Assembly: GCA_910579645.1 (NCBI GenBank)
Contig: CAJTVK010000069.1
Coordinates: forward strand, 1-23,196
Length of the DNA: 23,196 nt
From: an uncultured Lachnospiraceae bacterium
Lineage (GTDB): Bacteria; Bacillota; Clostridia; Lachnospirales; Lachnospiraceae
Direction: 5' to 3'
The first letter of the stretch is position 1. Each line of letters begins with the position of its first letter. The translations under genes and the position numbers were made by a program. Below the pieces are notes generated by a model. The model searched no databases. It saw only the letters and a program-made list of their open reading frames with translations, and was not told where the DNA came from. Positions 14,098-22,300 of this stretch are shown here, piece by piece.

Positions 14098-14676
14098 TCA
14101 TCTCCGGAAAAATTCCAGAAGCCGGCTTTTTACCTTTATCTGTCCCGGCTCCGCCTCACAAATACGGGTATACAGGTCGGTATTCTGCATTCCTGCACAG
14201 TCCGCGTTTCCCGTGTTGCCGTCCGGCACTTCCTGCCGGCCTGCCGACCCGCCGCTTCCGCTTTCCTGCCGCGCTGCCGTCTCACCGTTTCCGGTTTCCT
14301 GCCGCTCTGCCGTCTCGCCGCCTTTGCTTCCCTGCCGCGCTGCCGTCTCACCGTTTCCGGTTTCCTGCCGTTCCGCTGTCTCGCCGCCTTTGCTTCCCTG
14401 CCGGCCTGCCGTCTCACCGCTTCCGGCTTCCTGCCGCCCTACAGTCCTGCTGCCATCTCCCACAAGGCAGTCCGCCGCCTTGCCGTTTCCGGCTTCCCCG
14501 CTTTCCGGAACCGTCCGTTCCGCCTCTCCGTCAGAATGTTTTCCTTCCTCCTGCGCCTCTCCCGGCACATATTCCACTTTACAGACATCCGGTACAAAAC
14601 AAAGATCGGGATATACCATTCCCCAGAAACCTGCGGCCGCAAAAAGCAATATCCCTGTTTCCCACAATTTTCTCAT
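14098..14676 (-). CDS. Repeat-rich membrane-anchored protein, unknown function
   Basis: A 192-residue protein. An N-terminal hydrophobic helix (about 5-22) is followed by PDLCFVPDVCKVEYVPGE, a highly polar central region of 11-residue repeats (about 73-149, GETAERQETGN / GETAARQGSKG), and a short non-repetitive C-terminal tail TDLYTRICEAEPGQIKVKSRLLEFFRR. I recognise no domain. The helix probably anchors it, with the repeat as an extended, disordered spacer outside the cell. ATG at 14676 has AGGAG 7 bases upstream. It lies 95 bases upstream of murI, so they may be co-transcribed. Confidence 0.72.
   Translation of the reverse strand: MRKLWETGILLFAAAGFWGMVYPDLCFVPDVCKVEYVPGEAQEEGKHSDGEAERTVPESGEAGNGKAADCLVGDGSRTVGRQEAGSGETAGRQGSKGGETAERQETGNGETAARQGSKGGETAERQETGNGETAARQESGSGGSAGRQEVPDGNTGNADCAGMQNTDLYTRICEAEPGQIKVKSRLLEFFRR
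14230..14460 (-). repeat. 33-bp tandem repeat in coding sequence
   Basis: Seven 33-bp units start with TTCCTGCC or TCCCTGCC on the plus strand at 14230, 14263, 14296, 14329, 14362, 14395 and 14428 (the last degenerate). Units 2 and 4, and 3 and 5, are most alike, showing a 66-bp higher-order period. The reading frame is kept because 33 is a multiple of three; the reverse strand is open in several frames because of the repeat. Confidence 0.9.
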
Positions 14677-14756
14677 CCTGCTTCTCCTATCATTTTACCA
14701 CTGATTTGATAGAAAAAGTCTTGCCAAATTTCACCGTTTTATACCGTTCCTGTTTG

Positions 14757-14796
14757 CTAGTACATCATTGCATTAATCCTTGAGTAATCAGTGCTT
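14757..14796 (+). repeat. Dispersed 40-bp repeat, copy 2
   Basis: This is the inverted partner of 11622-11661 with a single T/C difference. The sequence before CTAG is unrelated to that before the copy at 23186, so CTAG marks the repeat edge. It lies between the repeat-rich gene and the GntR-type regulator. Confidence 0.85.
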
Positions 14797-14822
14797 GATG
14801 TTTGCGTCAGGGCAATGCAGTA

Positions 14823-15509
14823 CTATTTCCGCCCGTTGTCTAAACGGATTTGCTCCATAATGGACTTCTCCTGATTGTCAATATGAACCTTCGCCGCTTC
14901 TGCCGCGGCGGCACTGTTCCCTTCCATGATGCTTTCATATATCATTCTATGCTCTTCTATCAGCTTTTCATGCTGGCTTTCATCTTTAATATATTCAAAG
15001 CGGTAACGGTACATCTGCTCCGCCAGATTATTCACCAGCTGCACAAGTCTCTGATTGCCCGTAGCCTCCACTATAATGTCATGCAATGCCACATCCGCCT
15101 TTGCTATTATAGTGGCATCTTTTGTTTTCGTGGCTTTTTCAAATTCCTCACAGGCAACGGCAAGCCGCCCCTTATCCTCCTCCGCAATCCGGCCGCAGGC
15201 CAGTTCCGCGCAAAGAGCATCTAAGGCCCGCCGCACCTCCAGCACATCCTTCAGGCTTTTTTCGGTTATCTGCGCCACTTCCGCCCCCCGCCGCGGAATC
15301 ATCGTCACCAGCCCTTCCAGTTCCAATTTCCTAATGGCTTCTCTTATGGGTGTCCTGCTGACCCCCAGCCGTTTTGCCAAATGTATTTCCATCAGACGCT
15401 GCCCCGGCTTTAACTCCCCGGTCAATATTGCTTTACGCAGGGTATTGAATACCACATCCCGCAACGGTAAAAATTCATCCATAGTTACCTGTAAACCATC
15501 CTTACCCAT
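14823..15509 (-). CDS. GntR-family (FadR subfamily) transcriptional regulator
   Basis: A 228-residue regulator. The N-terminal winged helix (about 12-78) has the GntR pattern VVFNTLRKAILTGELKPGQR, LAKRLGVSRTPIREAIRKLE and PRRGAEVA. The C-terminal FCD effector domain (about 85-220) is all-helical with candidate metal or ligand residues in ALHDIIVEATGN, EEHRMIYE and KVHIDNQ. FCD regulators normally sense small organic acids. ATG at 15509 has AGGAAGG upstream; ATG at residue 10 is possible. It overlaps the ispE stop by 8 bases, so it is co-translated with ispE. Targets are unknown; no obvious sugar-acid operon is nearby. Confidence 0.9.
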   Translation of the reverse strand: MGKDGLQVTMDEFLPLRDVVFNTLRKAILTGELKPGQRLMEIHLAKRLGVSRTPIREAIRKLELEGLVTMIPRRGAEVAQITEKSLKDVLEVRRALDALCAELACGRIAEEDKGRLAVACEEFEKATKTKDATIIAKADVALHDIIVEATGNQRLVQLVNNLAEQMYRYRFEYIKDESQHEKLIEEHRMIYESIMEGNSAAAAEAAKVHIDNQEKSIMEQIRLDNGRK

Positions 15510-16395
15510 ATGCTTCCTTCCTGCTTACCGGCCTGGCAGCAAACACCCTTTTTGCCAGCCCTTCTCTTTCCAGCAGCTTCCTTGCCGCCTCCGCTTTTTC
15601 CTCCGCTTCATATACACCGAATACGGTAGGTCCGCTGCCGCTCATCAGCGCATTCCGTGCGCCGTTCCCTTTCATGAAATCCTTAATTTCCCGAATCACC
15701 GGATATTTTTCTATTGTCACCGTTTCCAATACATTTTCCATCCGTTTCGTAATCCCTGCCAAATCACCATTCTCAACCGCTTTCCGCATGCCGTCCATAT
15801 CCGGATGACGGCGCAGTTCCTCTGCATGCAGGTTTTCATATACATATTTCGTAGACACCTCTATGTCCGGCTTGGCAATCAGCAGCGGGCAGTCCGGCAA
15901 ATCCGGCAGCTTTGTCAATATCTCGCCGATTCCTTCCGCCAATGCCGTCCCTCCCTGAATGCAGTACGGCACATCTGCCCCGATTTTCACGGCCAGCCTG
16001 CACATCTCTTGTTCGGTCATTCCCAGTCCGAACAACTCATTCATCCCATGAAACACGGCCGCCGCATCGGTGCTTCCCCCTGCCATCCCCGCCGCCATAG
16101 GTATATTTTTCCGTAATTCTATCCGAACGCCCTCTTTGACTCTATAAGTCTCCGTCAGAAGCTTCGCCGCCTTATATACTAAATTATTCTCATCCCCCGG
16201 AAGTTCATCCTTATCCGTAGTCACCGTAATACCTGCCGCCGCTTTTTCAAAAGTAAGCACATCGTACAGACTGACCGTCTGCATAATCATCTTCACCTCA
16301 TGATACCCGTCTTCCCTGCGCCTTATGACATCCAACCCTAAATTAATCTTCGCATAAGCTTTTCTGGAAAGCATGTCCTTCCCTGCCTGAACCAT
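15502..16395 (-). CDS. ispE: 4-diphosphocytidyl-2-C-methyl-D-erythritol kinase
   Basis: A 297-residue GHMP kinase of the non-mevalonate (MEP) pathway, phosphorylating CDP-methylerythritol on the way to isopentenyl diphosphate. Motifs: KAYAKINLGLDV (12-23), with the conserved Lys in AKIN; the ATP loop NIPMAAGMAGGSTDAAAVF (97-115) with D110; and LMSGSGPTVFGVY near the C terminus. Length is normal. ATG at 16395 is supported by GGAGG 7 bases upstream. It is the first gene of an ispE-GntR pair transcribed away from the plus-strand gene at 16790. Confidence 0.95.
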   Translation of the reverse strand: MVQAGKDMLSRKAYAKINLGLDVIRRREDGYHEVKMIMQTVSLYDVLTFEKAAAGITVTTDKDELPGDENNLVYKAAKLLTETYRVKEGVRIELRKNIPMAAGMAGGSTDAAAVFHGMNELFGLGMTEQEMCRLAVKIGADVPYCIQGGTALAEGIGEILTKLPDLPDCPLLIAKPDIEVSTKYVYENLHAEELRRHPDMDGMRKAVENGDLAGITKRMENVLETVTIEKYPVIREIKDFMKGNGARNALMSGSGPTVFGVYEAEEKAEAARKLLEREGLAKRVFAARPVSRKEAYG

Positions 16396-16693
16396 ATCCT
16401 ACCTCCCTTGCATTTTGTGAATGCCTGCCGGTTCTCCTTCGTCCCCCAATTTGTGCCGTGTCTTATCAGCCCTGCACAAATTTATATTGCGCACACGGCG
16501 TGTACGTTGATGTAATTTGGATGCATCTGGCAGAACATCAGCCACAAAGACGGGCGCAAAGGAAAGAATCCGAACGTATTCTTTGTATACACGGATTGTA
16601 TTTTATTATATACAATCCGTGCCGGTTCGTCAATCTCTATCTTACTGCCTGCCACGGAAATCAATTGAAATCTTTTGCATCTGCCCCTTATTA
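16396..16693. other. Divergent intergenic region with inverted repeats
   Basis: No gene is seen between ispE and the plus-strand gene. Two clean inverted repeats lie here: AATTTGTGC (16448-16456) with GCACAAATT (16474-16482), and the hairpin described at 16590-16621. A TATAAA at 16485-16480 on the minus strand could be part of an ispE promoter, but I see no matching -35. Confidence 0.5.
16590..16621. promoter_or_regulatory. Perfect 12-bp inverted repeat
   Basis: CACGGATTGTAT (16590-16601) and ATACAATCCGTG (16610-16621) form a perfect stem with an 8-base AT loop. It lies upstream of the promoter at 16694-16722. Without a T run it is more likely an operator or a structured element than a terminator. 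Confidence 0.55.
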
Positions 16694-16722
16694 TTCCACC
16701 GGCCTCTGCCGATATATATAAT
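16694..16722 (+). promoter_or_regulatory. Promoter for the gene at 16790
   Basis: TTCCAC (16694-16699) and TATAAT (16717-16722) are 17 bases apart, a sigma-A-like promoter with a perfect -10. CCGATAT (16709-16715), a flagellar sigma-type -10, overlaps it, but no TAAA lies at the right distance upstream. Confidence 0.65.
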
Positions 16723-16789
16723 AAACATGGGGATATTTTCCTCTGAAGCAACTGAAAACCAATACACACATTCCAAGGAGGGTTAATCA

Positions 16790-17422
16790 ATGGGCGTAAA
16801 CGGAGTTACAAGTACAAACAGTGCTGCTGATTTATACGGCACATATAACACTACATCTCCAAAAACGGCAGAGAAAACAGAAACTGCCAATACAAATGAC
16901 AAAAATACTACAGGCGTAGTTTATGAGCCTTCTAAAAACACCAATTCTGCTTCCAAAAAACCTGAGAAAGTATACAGGCAGAACACTGCTCTGGTAAATA
17001 AATTAAAAGCAGATTCCGATGCACGCATCGCTCAGATGAAGAGCCTGGTAGAGCAGATGATTTCCAAACAGGGAAAGACTTTGGGACAGGCAGACAGCAT
17101 CTGGAGTTTCCTTGCAAGCGGTGATTTCACCGTCGATCCTGCCACCAAGGCACAGGCACAGAAAGATATCGCGGAAGACGGCTACTGGGGCGTAGAGCAG
17201 ACCTCCAGCCGTATCGTTGACTTTGCTACCGCATTGACGGGCGGCGATCCGGATCAGATTGAAAAAATGCGTGCTGCTTTTGAAAAAGGCTTCAAAAAAG
17301 CTACCGGCACATGGGGAAAAGATTTGCCGGATATCAGCCAGCAGACCTATAAGGCCGTTATGGAAAAATTCGACAAACTGGCAGAACAGGCTAATAAAAC
17401 CGTAGACTCTGATTTTGAATAA
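16790..17422 (+). CDS. Conserved protein of unknown function, only plus-strand gene
   Basis: A 210-residue soluble protein without signal peptide or membrane segment. Residues 1-60 are Ser/Thr/Asn/Lys-rich and probably disordered (MGVNGVTSTNSAADLYGTYN). A predicted helical region follows (NTALVNKLKADSDARIAQMKSLVEQMISKQ), then blocks GDFTVDPATKAQAQKDIAEDGYWGVEQTSSRIVDFATALTGGDP and IEKMRAAFEKGFKKATGTWGKDLPDISQQTYKAVMEKFDKL, which look like a compact, conserved helical domain. I believe similar proteins occur in other Lachnospiraceae, but I know no function. The consensus AAGGAGGG (16775-16782), strong promoter and strong terminator suggest high expression. It is more A-rich than its neighbours. 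Confidence 0.88.
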   Translation: MGVNGVTSTNSAADLYGTYNTTSPKTAEKTETANTNDKNTTGVVYEPSKNTNSASKKPEKVYRQNTALVNKLKADSDARIAQMKSLVEQMISKQGKTLGQADSIWSFLASGDFTVDPATKAQAQKDIAEDGYWGVEQTSSRIVDFATALTGGDPDQIEKMRAAFEKGFKKATGTWGKDLPDISQQTYKAVMEKFDKLAEQANKTVDSDFE

Positions 17423-17464
17423 AGATTTACGGCATTACCGGCAGAAAAGCTTGGCATGAATCAT

Positions 17465-17501
17465 AAAAAGGGGTGTCCGTTCCTCACGGACACCCCTTTT
17501 T
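17465..17501. terminator. Bidirectional rho-independent terminator
   Basis: AAAAAGGGGTGTCCG (17465-17479) is perfectly paired with CGGACACCCCTTTTT (17487-17501) around a 7-base loop. It lies between convergent genes and serves both the plus-strand gene ending at 17422 and the Hsp70 gene ending at 17517. Confidence 0.95.
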
Positions 17502-17516
17502 ATGTCTCGGCATATC

Positions 17517-19208
17517 TTAAAACTCATCCAATTCTTCCAAGATTTTCTTAAACTCTTCTTTTGCCCGGTCTATCTCACCCGAATCATAAGTGTTCAGCGC
17601 CTGCTCATACTTATGCAATGCCGCTTCCACCTGCATGCGCCTCTCCCCCAGGCTTTCCTCATAAATCCGTTCTCCCCGCAGGAGCAAATATTTATTTTCC
17701 TCCCGATCCCTGGGATGTATCTTCAGATAGGATAAGGTCTCCAGCCGTTCCTGTATCTCCTTCTCCGACATATCCAAATCTCTTCCCACAAAGACCTCTT
17801 TTACCAGCTTCTGTGTGGACACCACTTTTACCTCCACTTCCAAAATGGAATTGATATCGTAGGTATAAGTCACATCCACCGACTCTTCCCCGGCCTTCCC
17901 CGCCGGAATGTCAATCATCAGTTCCCCCAGCAGCAGGTTATTGGAGGCAAAACGGCTTTCCCCCTGCAATACCTTTACCCTGATTTTATCCTGGTCATCC
18001 CTTACGGTATACAGCCGCTCCGTCCTGCTGGCCGGAATCACCGTATTTCTGTCAATAATCGGGCAGAAGACTCCGTTTTCATAGTATCCCTTCTCCCATT
18101 CCCGAACCACTTCCGTCCCCAAGGTAAAAGGACATACATCCGTAAGGATTACTTCCTTTATGGCTTCCCGGCGTTCCTTCATGGCTCCCTGAATCGCCGT
18201 TCCCAAAGCCACGGCCTCGTCCGGGTTGATATTCGTATCCGGCAGCATCCGGAACAGCCTGCTTACAAACCGGCGCACTACCGGGCTCTTCGTCGCCCCG
18301 CCCACCAATACCACCTTATCGATGTCCGAAAGACGGATATGGGCATCCGAAAGGCTGCGTTTCACCGGCTGGCGGATTTTGTCAAACAATTCTTCGCACG
18401 CCCGTTCATATTCGGCCAGTTCCGCCTTAAAACGGAACTCTTCCTCCCCTATTTTGCAATGCATCTCCGACACCTTGTCCTGTGAGAAACCCAGCTTGCA
18501 TAACTCCGCCTGCTTATGAATATGCCTCCTGGTTTTTTCCGGCAGCGACAGACGGTCAAACTGGGGAAACTTTTCAAAAAACATATCCTCCAATACGGCA
18601 GTGAAGTCCTCACCGCCCAGGAAATTATCGCCCGCCACCGCTCTCACTTCCAATATCGTGTCATACAGTTCCAAAATGGACACATCAAAGGTTCCGCCTC
18701 CCAAGTCAAAGACAAGAAAGCGGGCGTGCTCTTTATTCTGATACAGTCCGTAAGCGATGGCCGCCGCCGTCGGCTCGCTGATAATCCGTTCCACCTTCAG
18801 CCCTGCCAGTTCACCGGCCCTCTTCGTGGCACGCCGTCTGGCATCATTGAAATATGCCGGTACGCTGATAACTGCCTCCGTCACTTCCTCCCCGAGAAAA
18901 TGCTCCGCATCTTCCTTCAGCGCACGCAGCACAAAAGAGGATAGTTCCTCTGCCGTAAAAGTCTTATGCAGCAAGGTATACTTCTTTTGGCTCCCCATAT
19001 CCCGTTTAAATACGCCTGCCGCGCTCTCCGGACAGAGAAGCCCTCTTTCTATGGCCGAGTCGCCCACATATATCTGCCCTTCCTCATCCACGCTCACTAC
19101 GGAAGGAGTCAGCCTTTTCCCCAACCGATTGGGAATAATCTCCGGCCCCTTTTCCGTAAAGTATGCCGCCAGGCTATTTGTCGTTCCTAAATCAATCCCT
19201 ATTATCAT
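17517..19208 (-). CDS. hscC: HscC-type Hsp70 chaperone
   Basis: A 563-residue Hsp70. ATPase motifs are IGIDLGTTNS (4-12), SVPAYFNDARRRATKRAGELAGL, FDLGGGTFDVSIL (167-179) and VVLVGGATKSPVVR (299-312). The linker is VILTDVCPFTLGTEV rather than the LLDVTPLSLGIET of DnaK, and FKRDMGS, SSFVLRALKEDAEHFL, SPIIDRNT-like CPIIDRNTVIPASR and LSYLKIHPRD match HscC as I recall it from E. coli. The length also fits HscC and not the longer DnaK; the C-terminal lid is reduced. ATG at 19208 has GGAGG 6 bases upstream. It follows the J-like TPR protein by 119 bases, echoing the E. coli pairing of hscC with J-domain proteins DjlB/DjlC. The housekeeping DnaK is presumably elsewhere. Confidence 0.9.
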   Translation of the reverse strand: MIIGIDLGTTNSLAAYFTEKGPEIIPNRLGKRLTPSVVSVDEEGQIYVGDSAIERGLLCPESAAGVFKRDMGSQKKYTLLHKTFTAEELSSFVLRALKEDAEHFLGEEVTEAVISVPAYFNDARRRATKRAGELAGLKVERIISEPTAAAIAYGLYQNKEHARFLVFDLGGGTFDVSILELYDTILEVRAVAGDNFLGGEDFTAVLEDMFFEKFPQFDRLSLPEKTRRHIHKQAELCKLGFSQDKVSEMHCKIGEEEFRFKAELAEYERACEELFDKIRQPVKRSLSDAHIRLSDIDKVVLVGGATKSPVVRRFVSRLFRMLPDTNINPDEAVALGTAIQGAMKERREAIKEVILTDVCPFTLGTEVVREWEKGYYENGVFCPIIDRNTVIPASRTERLYTVRDDQDKIRVKVLQGESRFASNNLLLGELMIDIPAGKAGEESVDVTYTYDINSILEVEVKVVSTQKLVKEVFVGRDLDMSEKEIQERLETLSYLKIHPRDREENKYLLLRGERIYEESLGERRMQVEAALHKYEQALNTYDSGEIDRAKEEFKKILEELDEF

Positions 19209-19257
19209 ATACAACCTCCATGCCCTGATATTCCGTCCGGCCAGACATCAGAATTCC

Positions 19258-19295
19258 GCTCTGCCGGTTCCGCACCATTACCGCTTTAAAATTTC
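19258..19295 (+). repeat. 38-bp direct repeat, copy 1
   Basis: The sequence from GCTCTGCCGGTTCCGCACCA onward matches 23149-23186 at 34 of 38 positions in the same orientation. It sits in the gap between the TPR gene and hscC. Confidence 0.75.
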
Positions 19296-19327
19296 CGGCC
19301 GATGCACCATATCGCCGCCGTGCATCC

Positions 19328-22300
19328 TCAGATGCGTCCTAATCTCTTTTCACATCGCCGCAGTGCCTGACGGCATTGCAGACTATGCCGGTTCCGCAGC
19401 AGTGCTTCCCTGAATTCCTGCTCTGCCTCTTCCAGCTTCCCGTGGCTCTCATACCAATATCCCAAGCACATCCTGCCCTTATAACATTCCCTATGCGTAC
19501 AGAATCTACAGTGACTGGCTTCCTCCATGGCACGAAAATATCCTGCCGCCTCTTCCTCACGCCCCACGCAGAGCATCATCCACCCGATTACCGCCAGCCT
19601 CTTCGGAGCCAACGGCCTGTATTCCAGATAATCCGCAATCGTTCCCTGACCCGAATTGGAAAAATAAAAAAATGCCGCTTCCCCATGCCGCCTCGCTTCT
19701 TCCCGCCTCCCCAGCATATAATAAGCAACCGCCATATAACGTTCATAATCCAGCATTCCTCTGGATCCTTTGTCCAAAGCCGCCGCCTTTTCAAAACACC
19801 CGATTGCTTTTTCGTACTCTGCCATTTCCCGCAGATACAGCAGCCCCAAACGTTTCTGCCACTCCGCCTTTTCCTCTTTTCCGGCAAAGAACAGCTTTCG
19901 CTTATATCCGAAAATACAGAGGTTTTTCCACCCTACGGCCAGCCAAAGCTTCTCTGCGTTTACCTCAATGCGGTAAGAAGCATATACCCCGAACGCACTG
20001 ACATAGTCTCCCATATAGCAAAGTAAATCCCCTGCCTTTCCCATGAAAAAACGTAGCCTTCCCTGCATGGCGTTAAGATCCTCCGTGATATCGGAAAGCA
20101 GCATGTTCCGCCGGCAGACTCTGCCCGCTTTTCTGTAGAAGGCCACGGCCTCCTTATATTTCCCTAAAACCTCATAGCACTCCGCCATGTTGCCGTATAG
20201 CACCATTTCTTTTTTCCGGCCCGCACAGGCAATCGCCTGTCTGAAATATTCCAAGGCTCTTTCATACTCCCCGTTATACTTATGGCAGCAGCCTATGTAA
20301 TTGCGCACCGCCCAATTCTGCGGTGAAAATTCTTCCGCTTTTTCAAAATCGCGGATTGCCTTTTCCGTTTCCAACGCATTCATATACATCAGTCCGCGGC
20401 GGATAAAATATTGACTGTCCCTCTCCGCTTCCGGCCCCGTGCCGGCATCTCCTTTCCCGGCAGGCTGATGCCGGCTGATTAGCTGCAGTGCTCTTGCATA
20501 GTCGGATTTCCGGTACTCTTTCTGATACAGCCTGTAATAATAATCCGCCAGCCTTTCGCATACGTCCCACTGCTCCCCCTGCAGTTCCAAAGTCTTTTCC
20601 AAATCCCGGATTGCCGCCTTTATATCCCCGGCTGCGCCATAATGCATCCCCCGTCTGTAATAAAAGTCCGCACGGTTCACAAAATGGGCTTCCGCTGCTT
20701 CATATTCCCGCAGGGCTTTCTCATACTTCCGCATTTCCCAGCAAATCTCACCACAGGCCATCCGATATTGAAGCCGCTGCGGATTCTGTTCCATAGCCCG
20801 TTCCATGCATGCCAAGGCTTCCCTCAGTTTCCCGTCGTCCCACCAGAGCAGCGCCTGCTCATATACCAATTCCGACTTGTCCTCCAAATCACAGTTTTCG
20901 CCGTCCAATTCCTCTTGCAGCCCGTCCAGCCTTTTCCTTATTTCCTGCCTGTCCCTGTGGTTTTGTGCTTTTCCGCGCATAAGCCTTATTTCACAAAGTT
21001 TCATTTTCACTGTAAATTTCACTTGGTTCGCCTTGGCTGCATCCAGAATATGCATCACATCGTCATATTGCCCATAGTCCAGGAAAACTTCCGCCGCATA
21101 CAGATACGGACGGTAATATCCGGCATAAATAGCCACCGCCTTACGATAATCCTCCACCACCGCCTGCGCCCTTCCCAGTTTATACTCTGCCTCCTGCCGT
21201 ATCAGATAAGCGGGATAAAATCCCTCGCTTTCCCTAAGAATCTCGTCACAGATTTCCGCCGCCTTTCCGTACGCTTCCTTATTCAGAAAGATACCGGCAA
21301 AGAACAGAAGATGCGCTCTTTTCTCCGCGGCATCCCTTACCTGCAAAATTGCCCTCCGGAGATATTCTTCCGCTTCCTGTATCTGTCCAAGCTGCGCATA
21401 GCATTCCCCTAAGCATATATCGGCCTTACCGGCCATACGCCCTCTGCGCTTTTCCGTGCCGTCCCGCACAGTGCTTTCTGCCTGCGCATTGCTCTCTGCC
21501 TGCACATTGTTCTCTGCTTGCACATTGTTCTCTGCTTGCACATTTCTCTCTGCTTGCACATTGTTCTCTGCCTGCACATTGTTCTCTGCCTGCACATTGT
21601 TCTCTGCTTGCACATTGTTCTCTGCTTGCACATTGTTCTCTGCTTGCACATTGTTCTGTGCTTGCACACTATTCCCTGCCTGCTCCTGCCATTTCTTCAG
21701 GTACGGCAATGCTTCCCGATACCGGCCGGCAGACTGTAAGAACCTTCCGTAAAGACCGCAGAAGTCAAAACTATCCTTCCATTCCGCCGGAATTTTCCCG
21801 AAAAAATCTTCCAATTCCTTCAGACGTTCATTTTGCAGCAGACACCACCCCAGCTTAAGGTTCAGTTCCTTCCTCCCTGCCCAATCCGCATCCTGCCCCG
21901 CGCCGGCTGTTGTTCCCTCCTCCAGCTTTGCCTGTATTTCCAAAATGAGGGCACTGTTCACTTCCTGCAGCCACCGGCCCAATTCTTGGTTATACGGGTC
22001 CATCGCCAGCAAATCCAAAACCATATCCCTGACCGCATTATATTCCCTGCTTTCCCATAAATATCCCGCGGCTCCGTACTTTGCTCCATAGCATTCCGGA
22101 TTTTGTGCCAGCACGGTCTTCCACCGTTTATATGCCTGCTCCTTTTCCCCTATCTCCCACAGCAGTTCTCCCGCATAAGTGCCGATATAGGCATCTCCCT
22201 CATATTTCTGCCAAAGCCGTTCTGTCAGTTCTCTTCCCTCATCCGCCTGCCCCAGACTCTTCCGGACTTTTGCCCGTTCCACATCTTCATAAGGATGATA

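Noticed and set aside
14098..14783. Plus-strand Pro/Arg/Leu-rich frames opposite the 33-bp repeat
   Set aside because: They are by-products of the repeat and have no start signals or conserved ends; the minus-strand frame has a good ribosome site and a membrane anchor.
16590..16621. Terminator
   Set aside because: The stem is perfect but no T run follows on either strand, and no gene ends next to it.
17517..19208. Housekeeping DnaK
   Set aside because: Linker VILTDVCPFTLG, shorter length and several blocks fit HscC better; no grpE, dnaJ or hrcA is adjacent.
21477..21674. CRISPR array
   Set aside because: Units are directly contiguous with no variable spacers and the array is in frame within a gene. 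The same applies to 1920-2027, 14230-14460 and 13041-13176.
21349..21858. Open frames on both strands giving Cys-rich repeats across the 18-bp array
   Set aside because: A perfect 18-bp period keeps every frame open. Only the frame within the TPR gene continues into recognisable protein on both sides.
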